Assembly: GCA_935421135.1 (NCBI GenBank)
Contig: OW285189.1
Coordinates: 14,219,072-14,283,071 of the forward strand
Length of the DNA stretch: 64,000 nucleotides
Reading direction: 5' to 3'
From: Bugulina stolonifera
Lineage: Eukaryota; Bryozoa; Gymnolaemata; Cheilostomatida; Bugulidae
The number at the start of each line of letters is the position of its first letter. The stretch's first letter is position 1. Both the position numbers and the translations under genes were made by a program. Positions 51,579 through 64,000 of this stretch are shown one piece after another. Below the pieces are notes generated by a model, which made no database searches, was not told where the DNA came from, and saw only the letters and a program-made list of their open reading frames with translations.

Positions 51579-52919
51579 CACTCACTAACAGAAAACAGAT
51601 TGAATAGACTAACTAGCAAAGCAGTAATAGAACTAAATTGTAGAAGCTAGCAAAAGAATATGCAGGAAAGAACGACTGGGTTCAACCTGGATGCACACAT
51701 AGTTAGCCTATAGTCTTAGATGGTCAATATAATGGAAGTGAGGGATTGATTGTATATTGCTTCTCTACAGAAACTCTTTAACCTCATGGACATTGTGTTT
51801 ATGAACTACTGTATATTTGGGAGAAGTGATTCGGAGTTTTAGTATTACACGTATATGCACTATCTTGGCAGCCCGAACGACATACATTCAGCTGTTATCT
51901 ACAAATACTTGGTAATACCAATACGGTTACTAATACTCAGGAATAGTTATTCATGCATGTCTTATAACAATTGCGATAATATGTTTGTGGTAATGGTCAA
52001 GCCAATCACAGATACATGGTGCAGACCAACACATTACGCTATAAGGGTAAATGGATCACGGGATTTTATTTTGACAGTATAAAACTATTTTATTTCTAAG
52101 AGTTTGATAAAAATAATTTTCCTTAGGTACTACACAAAACAATACCACCAGTTAATAGATATATCTGTTCAAAACACTGTATATAGTGCAATATATTTTT
52201 GTGGTTCATGGATCATGATGTTGGAAAGCGCATCTCAACAAGATACGCATCTTCTTTGAGCACGACGCAGCCGCTAGGATAATTAGTATTGCAATATCTG
52301 CATATAAGACTAAGTGATAGGTTGTAGGACTGTGTGGCACTGGATAATTATGGATATTTCAACTTCGTACAACAAGTGACACAACATTTTTATAAAGTAT
52401 TTCACTTCTTGTAATGTTAAATCAATTAAATATATAGTGAGTAGATTAAAATTTTTTGGCTGCATAGGTAGCCCCTCCCGTGCCCTTATCCTCGTTATTT
52501 GGCGCAGCAGTAACCTGGCAAGTATGCTCAAGGTGTGCCCGACATGGCTTTGCAGACAGTCAATCATGCCCGTTCAAAGACCCAGTAGAGGGCTCGCTTG
52601 ATTATACCTAATTGCCTTACTTGATAATGTGGTTGTTAAATCTGAAGTCTCGGTATCTGCAGCCATACACCTATCAGTCCTATGGGTGACTAAGTATTTC
52701 TGTTGATTAAGTTAAATTCATTGATAGTCATAGTGCCTTAGCATAGGCATTACTAATATTATAATTATTCTATTAATTGAGCATTCAATCATTCGCATAT
52801 TCTTAAACAAACAAAATATTACATTTAGTATCTAGCAAGTATGTTATACTAGTACGAGTATCTAGGTATCTATCACTGACAATCAGTAGCTAAACCAATT
52901 ACTGAATTACTAAATGAAG

Positions 52920-53400
52920 AAAAGGTAAAGAAAAAGTATTTATTAATTACAAATACTATAACATAATTTATTATTATTTATATATTTTATTGGTAATTAT
53001 ATTTAATATTTATATTATTATAATTATTATAATTATACTATTAAATTCTAATAATTATTATTATTTATAAATAAAATGACAGTAGAATATTAATATTAAA
53101 TTAATATAGCAATTTGAATTTACAATACAATTGAATTTAAATTTAATTATTAATAATTATAATATAATTATAATATTAAATATAGACCTAATTATTTTAT
53201 ATTTATATTATGTTGTATATAATTGAATAATAATAATAATAATTATTATTATTATAATTATTATAATAAATTTAAATTATATTAATATATATATTATTAT
53301 ATTATTATATATTATTAAATTATTATAAATAATTATATTATTATCAATTTGAATATATTTATTATTTTATAATATAATTATTATTTATTATAATTATCGG
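52920..53400. repeat. Extreme AT-rich island
   Basis: About 480 bp made almost only of A and T, dominated by AATTATTATTATAATTA-type words with many small palindromes. No gene. Confidence 0.85.
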
Positions 53401-54280
53401 TCTATTAATTACAAAAAGAAACACAAAGCATGAATGCAGAACATAGTAATAGAGTAACACGGAATCATATCATCGATGATTAACTCTCAGGCCACAGAAT
53501 AAACTGAAGGAACCCGGGAATCGCATGACATACTAATCCAAATGAAATGACTCCAAAGTTTTCATACCCATGAAGTCTGGCTCTAACTGTAACGAGTACT
53601 AATTGGGTATAAGTTCTTAAACTGGCCAATTGGTTCGATTGTACTAATTACAAATGGAGAAATACAGGGGTCACTGACCTTAGCATTGCCTTAGCTCAAA
53701 GTCTGTCTAGTAAGTGGCCGATTGGGCTTTACTCAAATACACCTATTGTTACAACATAAAGTTGTTAACAGAACCCGTCGTTTAGACAAACCGGAAGTCC
53801 TGAATATCTGCTAGCTTAAATTCCTCTATGTTAGTTGATCACTAGGCAATGGATGGAAAAATCCTACCTCAGTTTACTCAGCCAATTTTCTTTAAACTTC
53901 TATTGATTACATTGTACTTTTAAATGTATTGAACCGATACTGTCTTTATAAAATTTTACTCCTTGTGAGTAGTTTGTAACTGTTATGATTGTAGCTATGG
54001 GGTAGTTATTAATCATAATGATCATTAATTTCAAATAAAATATATGGATATTTATTTTACTAGCAGTTATAATTATTATATTATAATTATTTTGAATAAT
54101 AGTAGTTTATATAACAGTAGTTTGTAGTGACATCTAATGACAAAAAATTCATTGCATACATGGTCAAGGTCATGATATCTTATGATCTGATAACCAACAA
54201 GTTGTTTGATGTAAATACTTAGCTATATACATGTATATAGACATTATTACAATAGTTTTCAGATAGTATATGTAACAATA

Positions 54281-54522
54281 ATAATAATAATGTTTGTGGT
54301 GCCAAGCACAACTCTTTAACTTGGCTGCCCAATAGCAGAGCTAATCGAGGGGCCCCCACGGCTCCTAGAGCTGAATATTCTTATAGTCTGATATGGCACG
54401 GAGGGAAAATCTTATTTGGGACGAAAAACTTCTGGTCATTGACGGGAATCGCGGATAACATGCGCCATTGCCGCAAGACCAGAGTAACTAGTGCTAGACC
54501 ACTTTGTCACCAACACCTTACT
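54281..54522 (-). mobile_element. tRNA-derived SINE, minus-strand copy
   Basis: The reverse complement begins GGTGTTGGTGACAAAGTGGT, continues through CTCTAGGAGCCGTGG and GGCAGCCAAGTTAAAGAG and ends in an ATT tail (seen as AATAATAATAATAAT at 54281). It is collinear with the copy at 34567-34825 but more diverged; its B box is degraded. Confidence 0.75.
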
Positions 54523-55220
54523 TGTATATAGACATGCATGACCAGATTTATTGGAATATACATGTACATATCTAGTTGGTCTTTATTTGGTGTTTCTGAC
54601 TACCATGACTTCATCACTGAAGCCAAACAGTGGAATCGCAGTTCAGTGGGCCTTCTTTTTAAATTTTATAACATATTCAGATTAAACTTTGTGAGGTTAT
54701 TGCAACTGCTATAATACATGTAAATAAATGCGTTTTACATATTTATGGATCTATAGGCTACTTCATTATCCAACAACCCTACACCTATCTCGTTGGTTAA
54801 ATAGCCTGCATGTTCAAGCATTAGTTAAATGCACATGTGCATATACAGTTAATTTAAATGTTTGTTGTGTGAATGTGTCTCATATTTCAAAACTTTTTTG
54901 GAATCATTTAATTAATCAGTTATGGTCATTGGATTATACTCATAATCATTACTAAATATTCATTTTGGTTCTTAATTTCTGTGCAGATACCCAGCCTAAC
55001 ACTATAATTAGTAACACTCATTCACGGAATTAATAAATTTTCTATTTGAGTATATTTGGTGAGTGTCATCCAGATAATTTTGGGACCTAAACTGCTATAC
55101 ACTAACTGTATTTAATGCTACAAAAGTATTCTGCATATTAGTAATACTGAATCCACAATAGATTAATTCTACCAATAGGTCTTGTCTCAAATTATATTTT
55201 GAAGGTATTCAAGATTCACA

Positions 55221-58200
55221 ATGTCGGAATCAGTTAAAGTCATAGTCAGATGTCGTCCAATAAACAACAGGGAAAAAGACCTGAAATGTAAATGTGTAGT
55301 TTCTATGAATGGAGCCAAAGGGCAGTGCTCTATCGTGAACCCTGCTGATGAGAAAGCGCCACCAAAGACATTTACATTTGACGGAGCTTACTTTGTCGAT
55401 TCTACTACAGAAAATATATATGCAGATATTGCCTATCCACTTGTAGAGGTATGATTGATCAGCTAAAATATATACATGCACTGTACATGTGTATTGTACA
55501 TATATATTTCCATGTCCTTGTTTATATATGTGTACAGCGTATGTATATTTTTGCATTTACATTGCGCGTATATATTCACAGTACATGTATATGAATATAA
55601 TCATTTAGTTATTAATACCTCTCTATTGACCATGATTACATAATCTCCTAATATCATATCGATTAGTCTTCTTCTCTTGGTTACTTACTAACTACCAATC
55701 TCGCACGTTTACAAGAAAACGTAGCATTTCACCTAAAAATAACAGAAAATATTTAGCTTTCAACTATATTTTGTAAGTTTCTTAAAATTGTCGAATGAGA
55801 AAGTGAATTGGAAATTGATGACAGATGGACCATAACATAAAATCTTAGTATCTCAAAAATCGAAAGTAATCGTTTTAGTTTCTGAAATAAAAGTGTTTGA
55901 GTCTGTATCAATGATTCACATCCTCCAGTTGAGTAAACAATAAGTAATAAGTTGCTTGCAGTTTCTGTACTGTACAAATCAATAGTAATTTACTAAATTT
56001 TTCATTCTATTGTTTCATAACTAAATTTATAATAATATTGTGGAAATGGAAATATTATTTCAAGTCTTTTATATGCCTAGGTGTGGCATAATCTACACTA
56101 GGATCTGAAACGATTTGATCGTACTAGAAAACCTAAGACTAGTCCATTACCCTAACTATCAATGAGCTTCTGTTTTAAAATATTAGTTGCATAATCAGCT
56201 GACTACTAAGCTACTATTTAAGTAGGCTATTCATAGGTACATTGATTTTGCAAAGTGGGTAGTATGGCATAATATGCTTTATATGCCATCAATTAGCCTT
56301 TACCTATGGAAAAAATGATAAATTTGCATAATTATTATGTCACTGTCTCCATCATTGAAATCTAACCTGTGACTGTTAAATTAACAAACACCGGAATTTT
56401 ATATAACCATGTTATTATACTACACTTACTTGTGTATATCATGTATGTTGTCCATTTCAAGGGATTACTTGCATCACCCCTCTCTTCAACCAATCAGGCA
56501 ATTGATAGCATATTGATAATCAATAAAAAGACATTACAATCAACATCATATTGTATAGATAAATAGCAACCGAATCCCATAGCTAGGAGAGGAATAATAA
56601 TACTAGTACACAAATCAAGATTGCAACGTCATTTGTATATACAAAACAATGCTAAGTGCTATATTAATGTAACTTCATTGAATATACACAGACTATGTTC
56701 AACTCAAAAATATGTTTCTCTGACTATTTTCAGTGTCACAGTTTGAGGAGAGGTGGAAAACAGTGCCTGAACATTAACATTTAGCGAAACAAAGTAGCTT
56801 AGAAACACAACAATTTTTGTGCCTCTTTCGTTGCCTCACACTTGTGACCCACCCTCTACTCGCATTCTACCAACATTTCTAACCTACTACATTGACTCTA
56901 GATCCTACAACACATAAATGTATACATGTATTACTTACTGCATGGGTATGACAACTCTTCTCTACATGATAATTGCTCATGTTATTCTCTTCTCTTGATA
57001 GGGTGTTACTGAAGGGTACAATGGAACGATATTTGCTTATGGGCAAACTGGATGTGGAAAGTCATTTAGTATGCAAGGTATTACTGATCCTGCCACACAA
57101 AGAGGAATCATACCAAGGTACAGTGTTACAGAGGAACATAACTCACAAGTACTCAGAGTAATGTTGTATTCACATTGCAGTTTTAACCAACTACAGCGAT
57201 GGGCGACCGACGTGAACCACAAGTGTCTTTTGTAGGAGCATGCTCCTGTCAGTGATAGGGGTCAACAAGTTCAACAAGCTGAACTTTGAACCTCAACGCT
57301 AACTATCACGTACCAACTATAGTACAGTAACGTTAACCACATGTGGTTAACGTCGGTCGCCCATCGCTAGTAGTTGGTTAAAACTGCAATGTGAATGTGT
57401 CCATGTAAAATCATGATGCTAAAGATTTGAGGGTTGTATTTTTACAGAACCTGGGCATAAATAACCCCATTCTAATAGTTATACTGGTGGACTGGAGCTT
57501 TTGTGAAAGTAGTCTGGTGTTCAGTTACTAGGACTTATTTGATCTTCAGCACAGTCATTGTTTGCTGTACTGTTTGCAGGGCCTTTGATCATATATTTGA
57601 AACTATATCAGTCACAGAAGGATGCAGATTTTTAGTACACGCCTCTTACCTTGAGATCTACAATGAAGATGTTAGAGATTTGTTAGGTAAAGATGCTAAA
57701 CAGAAACTAGATCTCAAAGAGCATCCAGAAAAAGGAGTATATGTTTCAGGTGAGATCTTGGATAAGTAGTACGTAATCGTTTTGTGTTGAAGTATTCTAG
57801 TTGTGATTGTAATTGAACTTGAACAAGTTTCAGCATTGATTTGCACTCAGACTGATTGTTACATGAGCTAATCAGTGATTAATATATCTTGAAAAGTATA
57901 AAAAGTTATTATATACAAGCCTCCTTTTAGTGATATATATATTCTATTCTAGTTTCAGCGTAGAAGTACCATAAATCAATCAACTTTCGTTTGCTGTTTC
58001 CCTCTTTCTGAATACTTAGTTCACTCACAACAGTATAACTAGCAGCTGACAATTGAAATAGTTTTATCATAATATTATTATGTGTATTTACATTATGCTT
58101 GATCACAAAACAAATCTTATAAACTGTTTACAAAGCTTCTATTACTAACAACTGCTGCTTTCATACTGGCAGCATTTTAATTGTCCTTCTTATAACCTTG

Positions 58201-61200
58201 CGTCATTGTAGCGTGTTCTAGTAGTCTGAATTGATGTTGGCCTCCATTGTAGTCGGAGAACAATTAATATATGTTCACTACCATTTTACAATGTCCTGCG
58301 CAAAATATGACTCGAGCCTAGACTTATCTTCGAAAAATTAACTTAAGCCTATAATATGCACTCCTATACGTGCGAATAGATGGGTTTGTGTAATTAATGT
58401 TATGTATCAATAAAATATTGTCCATATAACGATTGTATTTTATGATATATATTTATGATTATACTGTGTATATTCATCATAATATGTAATGCTATAGCCA
58501 TTGTCAGTCCTCGATTGGTATTAAAATTCCGTTTTTGTTTACATAATCCCTAAAGACTAAATTATTTCCAAATTTGTATTTTTATTCCAATGCCCGCCCA
58601 AGCCCTCTACTCACTACCGTGTTGCCTTATCACTTGGCTCAACCGTTTATATTTTGGATTAATTTGCTGCAGGCCTGTCACTGCATCCTGTGCACAATGT
58701 ATCTGACTGTGAGAAGGTCATGTCACTGGGATGGAAGAACAGATCTGTCGGTGCAACTTTGATGAATGCCGACTCATCCCGTAGTCACTCCATATTCACC
58801 ATTCAGCTGGAAATGGCAACAGTTGATGAGGCTGGTGAAGAACATATAAAAGCCGGCAAGCTTAATCTAGTGGATCTCGCCGGTAGTGAGAGGCAAGCAA
58901 AGACAGGTTGGTAAATTTATCCTGCTATTGTTTGCAGACTGGCACATCATTCTGTGATGTGGTGACGAACAATAATATGGTGTATCCATCTCACATGCGT
59001 CAAATTAGGTAGCAACTATTATGTGCATTGTTATAATGTTATTAGATTTAATTATTTTGATAATATTGTTGTCCAATTGGAATGTTTCGATAGTGTAACC
59101 ACACACAGCCAATCACTGTTTTCATTTGCTTACTCTAACCATATGGAAAAAAAACTGTATGTAAGTCATATACTTTACATATTTTTGGAATAATATGCTG
59201 ATATTAATAATTTTACCTGCGTATCTGTTACAGGAGCTACTGGTGACAGGCTCAAAGAAGCCACTAAGATCAACCTATCACTATCAGCTTTGGGTAACGT
59301 CATATCAGCTCTAGTAGATGGTAAATCTAAACACATTCCATACAGAGACTCTAAGCTCACCAGACTTCTACAGGATTCTCTGGGAGGAAACACCAAGACT
59401 CTGATGGTGGCCTGTCTCTCTCCTGCTGATAACAACTACGACGAGACTCTGAGTACTTTAAGGTAAGTAACACACAAGATTAAATGTAGTGGTGGGTAGA
59501 CACAGCCTAGGCTAAGCATTACTGAACCCATGAGGTAAGTTGCTCACCATTTTCTAGATTAGTTGAGAGTGCTCATTTTTCTTACCTTTAGGGCGTCGTC
59601 CAGTCCTCAATCCCTTTATTTACGTGTGAACATGTATACTATGCAATACTGCTGAGGCTGTACTGAGATATTTGCTAAATATTTTACAAAATATTCAAAA
59701 ACAGACTTGCTTTGCTATAAACTATTAAGTGTTTGCTGAATATCTACTTAGATATGCTAACCGAGCCAAGAACATTAAGAATAAGCCAAAGATTAATGAG
59801 GACCCTAAGGATGCTCTACTTCGGGAATATCAGGAGGAAATTACCAAACTAAGAGCTCTGCTAGCTGGTCAAATGGGAGATGGTAACATAGACTGTAAGT
59901 TTGTTTTCTCCCTATTAGGTACAGCTTTATGCACAGTTAATAAGAATCTATTACATTTAGGAGTTATCCACTCTCTATCATTCTTATTTTATCACCACAT
60001 TGATAGGAAATAGCTAAATGAACCAATAAAATTCTCTAAAGATATTGGTAATTATGTTGAAGCCCTTGGTCGATTTTTAGTCTGTGGTGCATGTGCATAT
60101 AATTTCAAATATTGGAGCATTCTTACTAGCCTAACAACCATATCACTATAGGGAATTTCTGATGCGGGTGCTAATTTTAGGTGAGACAATTCAGAGAAAA
60201 GGTTGATATCAAAAAATCTGTTCAATGTCATGAATAATAAGTTGTCCTGTCTACTTAACGAAATGTAGAAATGGACAGCTAACCTTTAGTGAAATCTAAT
60301 AATAATGTTTTAGTCACATGTATGAGTTATTGTGTTTAGTATGTTTATGAATGTGATCATTCTGTTATATCATGTCCAAAAGTATATATTTTATTACAAT
60401 GTACAATGATACCCTTGAGTCTTCAATTATGAAAAGTTATGTCACTTCCTGTTACATCGGTTGGCATAACAACTGTTATCTTCCTATCATTTTAACAGTG
60501 CGTTGTATGGTCTGTGTACAAAATGGCTGCACCTCTTATTCAAATCAATCTTTTCTATGAATATCTTATACAGTCATGTAGTTAATGATGTCAATACAGT
60601 TGCGGAGAGCTTTGGCTATACTACTTCTCCCTGTCAAAATTGTCTTTAGAATTATTATTATAACTTACAAACTACAGTTACAAAGCTCAGGTGCTCCATT
60701 GAACCAGTGTTAAGATATTTCATGTATAGTCTATTGCAATCTAAATCGTATTTTCTCCAGTGGGTGCTTTGCTGGCTTCAGCAAATACAGGTACAAGCAG
60801 TCTAGTTAGTATTTAGTTTTTTAGAAACCAGTGTGAGGCCTTAGCATGGGCATTGAACTCATGGGTACTGATTAGCTATTGAATAATTAGAAGTTGTGTC
60901 CACCCAAATTGTTTTCTTTAAACTAGGAGGGAACAACTTCTGATTATCATCAATGGCTTATGAGTGACCATTACTAAAACGCTGTCAATAATATATTGTA
61001 TTATAGAGTTATCTTCCCTCTTCTGGAAAGATGCTCTACATTATATTTGACAGTGTTTACTGTGCTTATGTTTTTACCTAGTAGTAATGATAACACTATA
61101 GACAGGCTAGTAAATTAACAAATCATTTGTTTAGCCTTAGAAGATGTAGCTAGAGCCAGTCTATATCTTACTTTACAGCTACATATATATATTTTGCTAT

Positions 61201-63724
61201 CACGATCTAAACCAATTGTATTACATAGATTGGCCACCTTGCCATATAAGGAGTGCTAGGGATAAAATTATGATTTATTGGACTGATATGACAAAGAATT
61301 AATTGTATTCTTTTACCTGATATTGAATCTGTTATGTCTCTGGTTGGATAATTTAACTCCAAAACGTACAACTTTTATGTAACGATGTACTATGTCAAAA
61401 TAAAATCTGCATGAATCTTATGTGTTGCTTTTTATTTCCCTAGTGAATGCGTTAATAGCCAATGCTACTGCAGCGTCAAAGCCTGCTAAGCCCAGTGTGC
61501 CAGTAAGAGAGGGAGCAGAATCTGCAGAATTAGAAAAAGAGAAAGAAGAGATACGAATGGTAACATATTCCCAACATAGTATAAAATAATGTAGATAATT
61601 CCATACTGTCTCTCTCTTGTCCTACTTAGTATTAATAACATTGCATCTCGCTTCCCAGAAATACATCCTACAGCTTACATAACTGTTAGTTATCAAGGAG
61701 GTCAGTCCTATTCGTTTCCTGACATCTTTTTTTTCAATAATGTGTGAAAACTAGTTGGCCAGCGCTTGTAGCAGTGATGCAAGCTGTGGCCTAATGGTTA
61801 AAGCTGTAGATTTTCATGTAGGCTCGATTCCTGTAAAAGTGATCATTAGTGGTGCTAGGAAGGGCATACAACTTTATAATGCTCCTGTGCTACCTTGGCA
61901 CAGTTATTGCAGCCTTGATTATATTTCGCTCCTGTGTTTGTGATAGAGATAAATAAAAAAGTTGTCTGCAAGGCCTTGAGTTCGAGTTCCACTAATGCAT
62001 ACTGAGATTTTATCACAAAAAAAGTCATAATTAAAATTTTGGCCTCCACCATTCTATCCTCTCATGGCTATCCATTAGTATTTGCTTCTATGTGAATTGG
62101 TGTGGTTGATGAGTTTGGTTATGAAGCACATTCTATTCTTGTGCAGGAGTACGAGATGCAGCTGGAGGAGCTCAAGTCTAAGTATGAGGAGGAAAAGGTG
62201 AACAAATCTAAGTTAGAGGAGGACATGAGTAAGCTAAGGGAGTACTATGATAACAAGATACAGAATGTAGAGGGTAAACATTCAAGTCACCTCCCTCCAA
62301 CATCCGAAGGTAACTTTCTTATGTTATTGTAGTTTTAGTGAGTTTGTTTATTCTCTTATACTTTGCCAATCTCGCTGATGTGTGTAGTCAGAGGTCCTAT
62401 TTTATAACATTGCAAAGAGTATATATTTTATGAAAGTATTGAAATATAGGCTCATTAGATTACCATTATTACATATACATGTACATGTGCATGTGCATGT
62501 ACATGTACATGTAATGAAATATCTGTAGCTATTTTCAGCTTAACATTATTGTATAATTGATAGCTACCATATCATATGCATATGATATTGTAACATCCTA
62601 AACTTTAAAGTACTAGGGTTTAAAAATTTATCTTTAAAACATATACAGTATATTACGTCATGTACATGTAGGTGGAGGAGTTTAAAAAATATGTTAATGC
62701 AGCACTGTTTCATACTCCATAGCAATATAAAGCAGTGTACCTGTAGTGTATCTGCAGTGTGTATCAATCATCGTATATGCTGTGAACATTCATGCAGCAC
62801 AGTCATACTAATGTAGTCACAATGCTGCTATAATTTGGAGTTGTCCTCTCCCTACTTGGATATTAATAACCTACATTAGTTGAGAGAAGGCAACTTTAAA
62901 TTATAACCAATAACTCATGACTGCCCACACTAGTACCTGCTTATATAACAGTATCTATTAGTTACACTGGCTTCTCTCATGTTACGTTTTAGTTCTGGGA
63001 TATGGTAGGTGACATATTTTGTTGTATGCATATTACTGTGATGTGTCCCTCACTCTCCTTTACCATATCAGCTCATTTCCTTGCAGCATTTTGTCACACA
63101 ATATATATTTGATCTGCTCTGTAATACTGTTGTTGTGATGACCAAGGACAATGGAAGGGGAGATATGAAGTTCCCCTTAAAAACTTCCCTCACACGCCCA
63201 CAAACAGGGTCCTGATTTGCTTAAGAGTTATGCTACCTTGTAACCAAATAATGGCATTATATTAACGGAATGCTGGACTGACCAAATGCACATGTTAAAT
63301 GCTGTGCTACCTAAACTGTCCCCTATATTACACGTATTTCAACACCAAAATCAAAGGCTTCGAATGGTGGGTATATTTTCATGGAAAATCGGAATATTGG
63401 TTGGAGGAGTCAGAGGGATCAAGGTGTCACCATTTTTAACTTCATATCTTCCCTTCCACTATCTTCCTGACAACTTCCAAACATTTTTTATTGAATTTCA
63501 ATGAACACAATGTTGTGCTCTCAATAAACTTCTGTGCTTCATACTTCTGGGTGTATATAGTTTTTTTACAAAGTTGGTGATAAGAGTTTTGCTGATCCAT
63601 ATATTGTGATGTACTCTTATTGATTAAACCTTTCATTTATATATAATATACATGTGCAGTTGAAAATATGTTTTAGATGCAAACAACAATGACAGAGTAG
63701 AAGAAAATGGGCACTTGGATGGTG
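55221..63724 (+). CDS. KIF17: KIF17 / OSM-3-type kinesin-2, 5' part (10 exons), continues past the window
   Basis: Homodimeric plus-end motor for ciliary and dendritic transport. Exons: 55221-55448, 57002-57117, 57580-57749, 58673-58906, 59234-59462, 59752-59894, 60761-60790, 61444-61559, 62147-62309, 63677-63724; consistent phase, 492 codons so far. Motor landmarks: [14 protein letters not shown] at the N-terminus, P-loop GQTGCGKS (90-97), switch [12 protein letters not shown], switch [11 protein letters not shown], and [40 protein letters not shown] leads into the kinesin-2 neck. [15 protein letters not shown] and [10 protein letters not shown] closely match vertebrate KIF17. A charged coiled-coil stretch ([17 protein letters not shown]...) begins in exon 9. 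Intron 4 starts GTTGGT, set by the required KTGATGDR junction. The P-loop has Cys where Ser is usual. The coiled-coil and cargo tail are outside the window. Confidence 0.94.
57168..57396. mobile_element. Foldback MITE in KIF17 intron 2
   Basis: Long terminal inverted repeats: the left ATTCACATTGCAGTTTTAAC ... GGGCGACCGACGTGAACCAC pairs with the right GGTTAACGTCGGTCGCCCAT ... GTTAAAACTGCAATGTGAAT, about 55-60 bp per arm. No coding capacity and no clear target duplication. Confidence 0.8.
61780..62010 (+). mobile_element. Degenerate tRNA-like SINE fragment in KIF17 intron 8
   Basis: AGCTGTGGCCTAATGGTTAA resembles an A box and GTAGGCTCGATTCC a B box. Further on, CAAGGCCTTGAGTTCGAGTT CCAC resembles the B-box region of the SINE at 34567. 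Probably one or two old SINE insertions; borders unclear. Confidence 0.4.
62476..62515. repeat. ACATGT/GCATGT palindromic repeat
   Basis: Alternating ATATACATGTACATGTGCAT and GTGCATGTACATGTACATGT in KIF17 intron 9; the longest cluster in the window of the TACATGTA word that recurs throughout the noncoding DNA. Confidence 0.7.
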
Positions 63725-64000
63725 GTAAGTAGACCAAATCTTACCAAATATCAGCTATAACTATATTATTTCATAGTTCCATCATGGGACACAGAATGTT
63801 GTAGGCTCAAGTAGAACTTTTTTCTAGTATTAAAATGTAAGGATGGTCATTGGTTAGTTTGTGAACTGCTTCATGACCATGGTCATTGAATAAAACAAAA
63901 TACAACTCTTCAAACCTTTTCAAATAGCCGAGTGATTATTAGCACAAAACAGTTATAAGAACATGTCAAAACGATCTCTAAAAAATGCTTCAGTTTCACT

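Larger units (their letters stand above)
51579..55220. other. Intergenic region between divergent WLS and KIF17
   Basis: About 3.6 kb with no recognised gene. It holds both promoters, an extreme AT island at about 52920-53400 and a minus-strand SINE at 54281-54522. Confidence 0.6.

Overview
This window looks like nuclear DNA of an early-branching animal. It is AT-rich, genes are split into many small exons with GT-AG introns, and the recognisable proteins are eukaryotic and mostly metazoan (Wntless, KIF17, NOB1, an MBOAT1/2-type acyltransferase, a C18orf32-like protein). The compact genes, the secreted cysteine-rich CUB proteins and the many short inverted-repeat elements would suit a sponge (demosponge), but that assignment is inference. 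No prokaryotic, phage or CRISPR features were seen. The gene models below were built by hand from splice sites, reading-frame phase and recognised protein motifs, and every complete model closes in frame.

Layout. 0.8-8.1 kb, minus: MBOAT-family lysophospholipid acyltransferase. 8.1-11.1 kb: AT-rich intergenic DNA with a LINE relic. 11.16-11.9 kb, plus: C18orf32/UPF0729 homolog. 13.2-20.3 kb and 20.8-28.2 kb, plus: two tandem paralogous genes for large secreted proteins, each with a signal peptide, a CUB-like domain, a Thr/Pro-rich mucin-like stalk and then three or four copies of a ten-cysteine two-part module. I do not recognise this architecture. 28.4-34.2 kb, minus: NOB1, convergent with the second paralog. 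35.5-38.8 kb, minus: a 254-aa IQ-motif protein I cannot name. 38.8-41.5 kb: intergenic, with a 134-bp tandem repeat. 41.5-51.6 kb, minus: Wntless (15 exons). 51.6-55.2 kb: very AT-rich intergenic DNA with a SINE. 55.2 kb to the end, plus: KIF17, whose 3' part lies beyond the window.

The conserved genes are unrelated housekeeping or cell-biology genes: ribosome biogenesis, Wnt secretion, ciliary transport and lipid remodelling. The most unusual content is the tandem CUB plus cysteine-module family. It has a strict exon-phase grammar (A exon 2-1, linker exon 1-1, B exon 1-2), so whole modules can be gained or lost without a frameshift, and the neighbours indeed carry three versus four modules. 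Around and inside these genes are several mobile-element families: a hAT-like MITE with an exact 8-bp target duplication, TA-flanked MITEs, other hairpin elements, a tRNA-derived SINE, a solo-LTR-like block and a LINE fragment.
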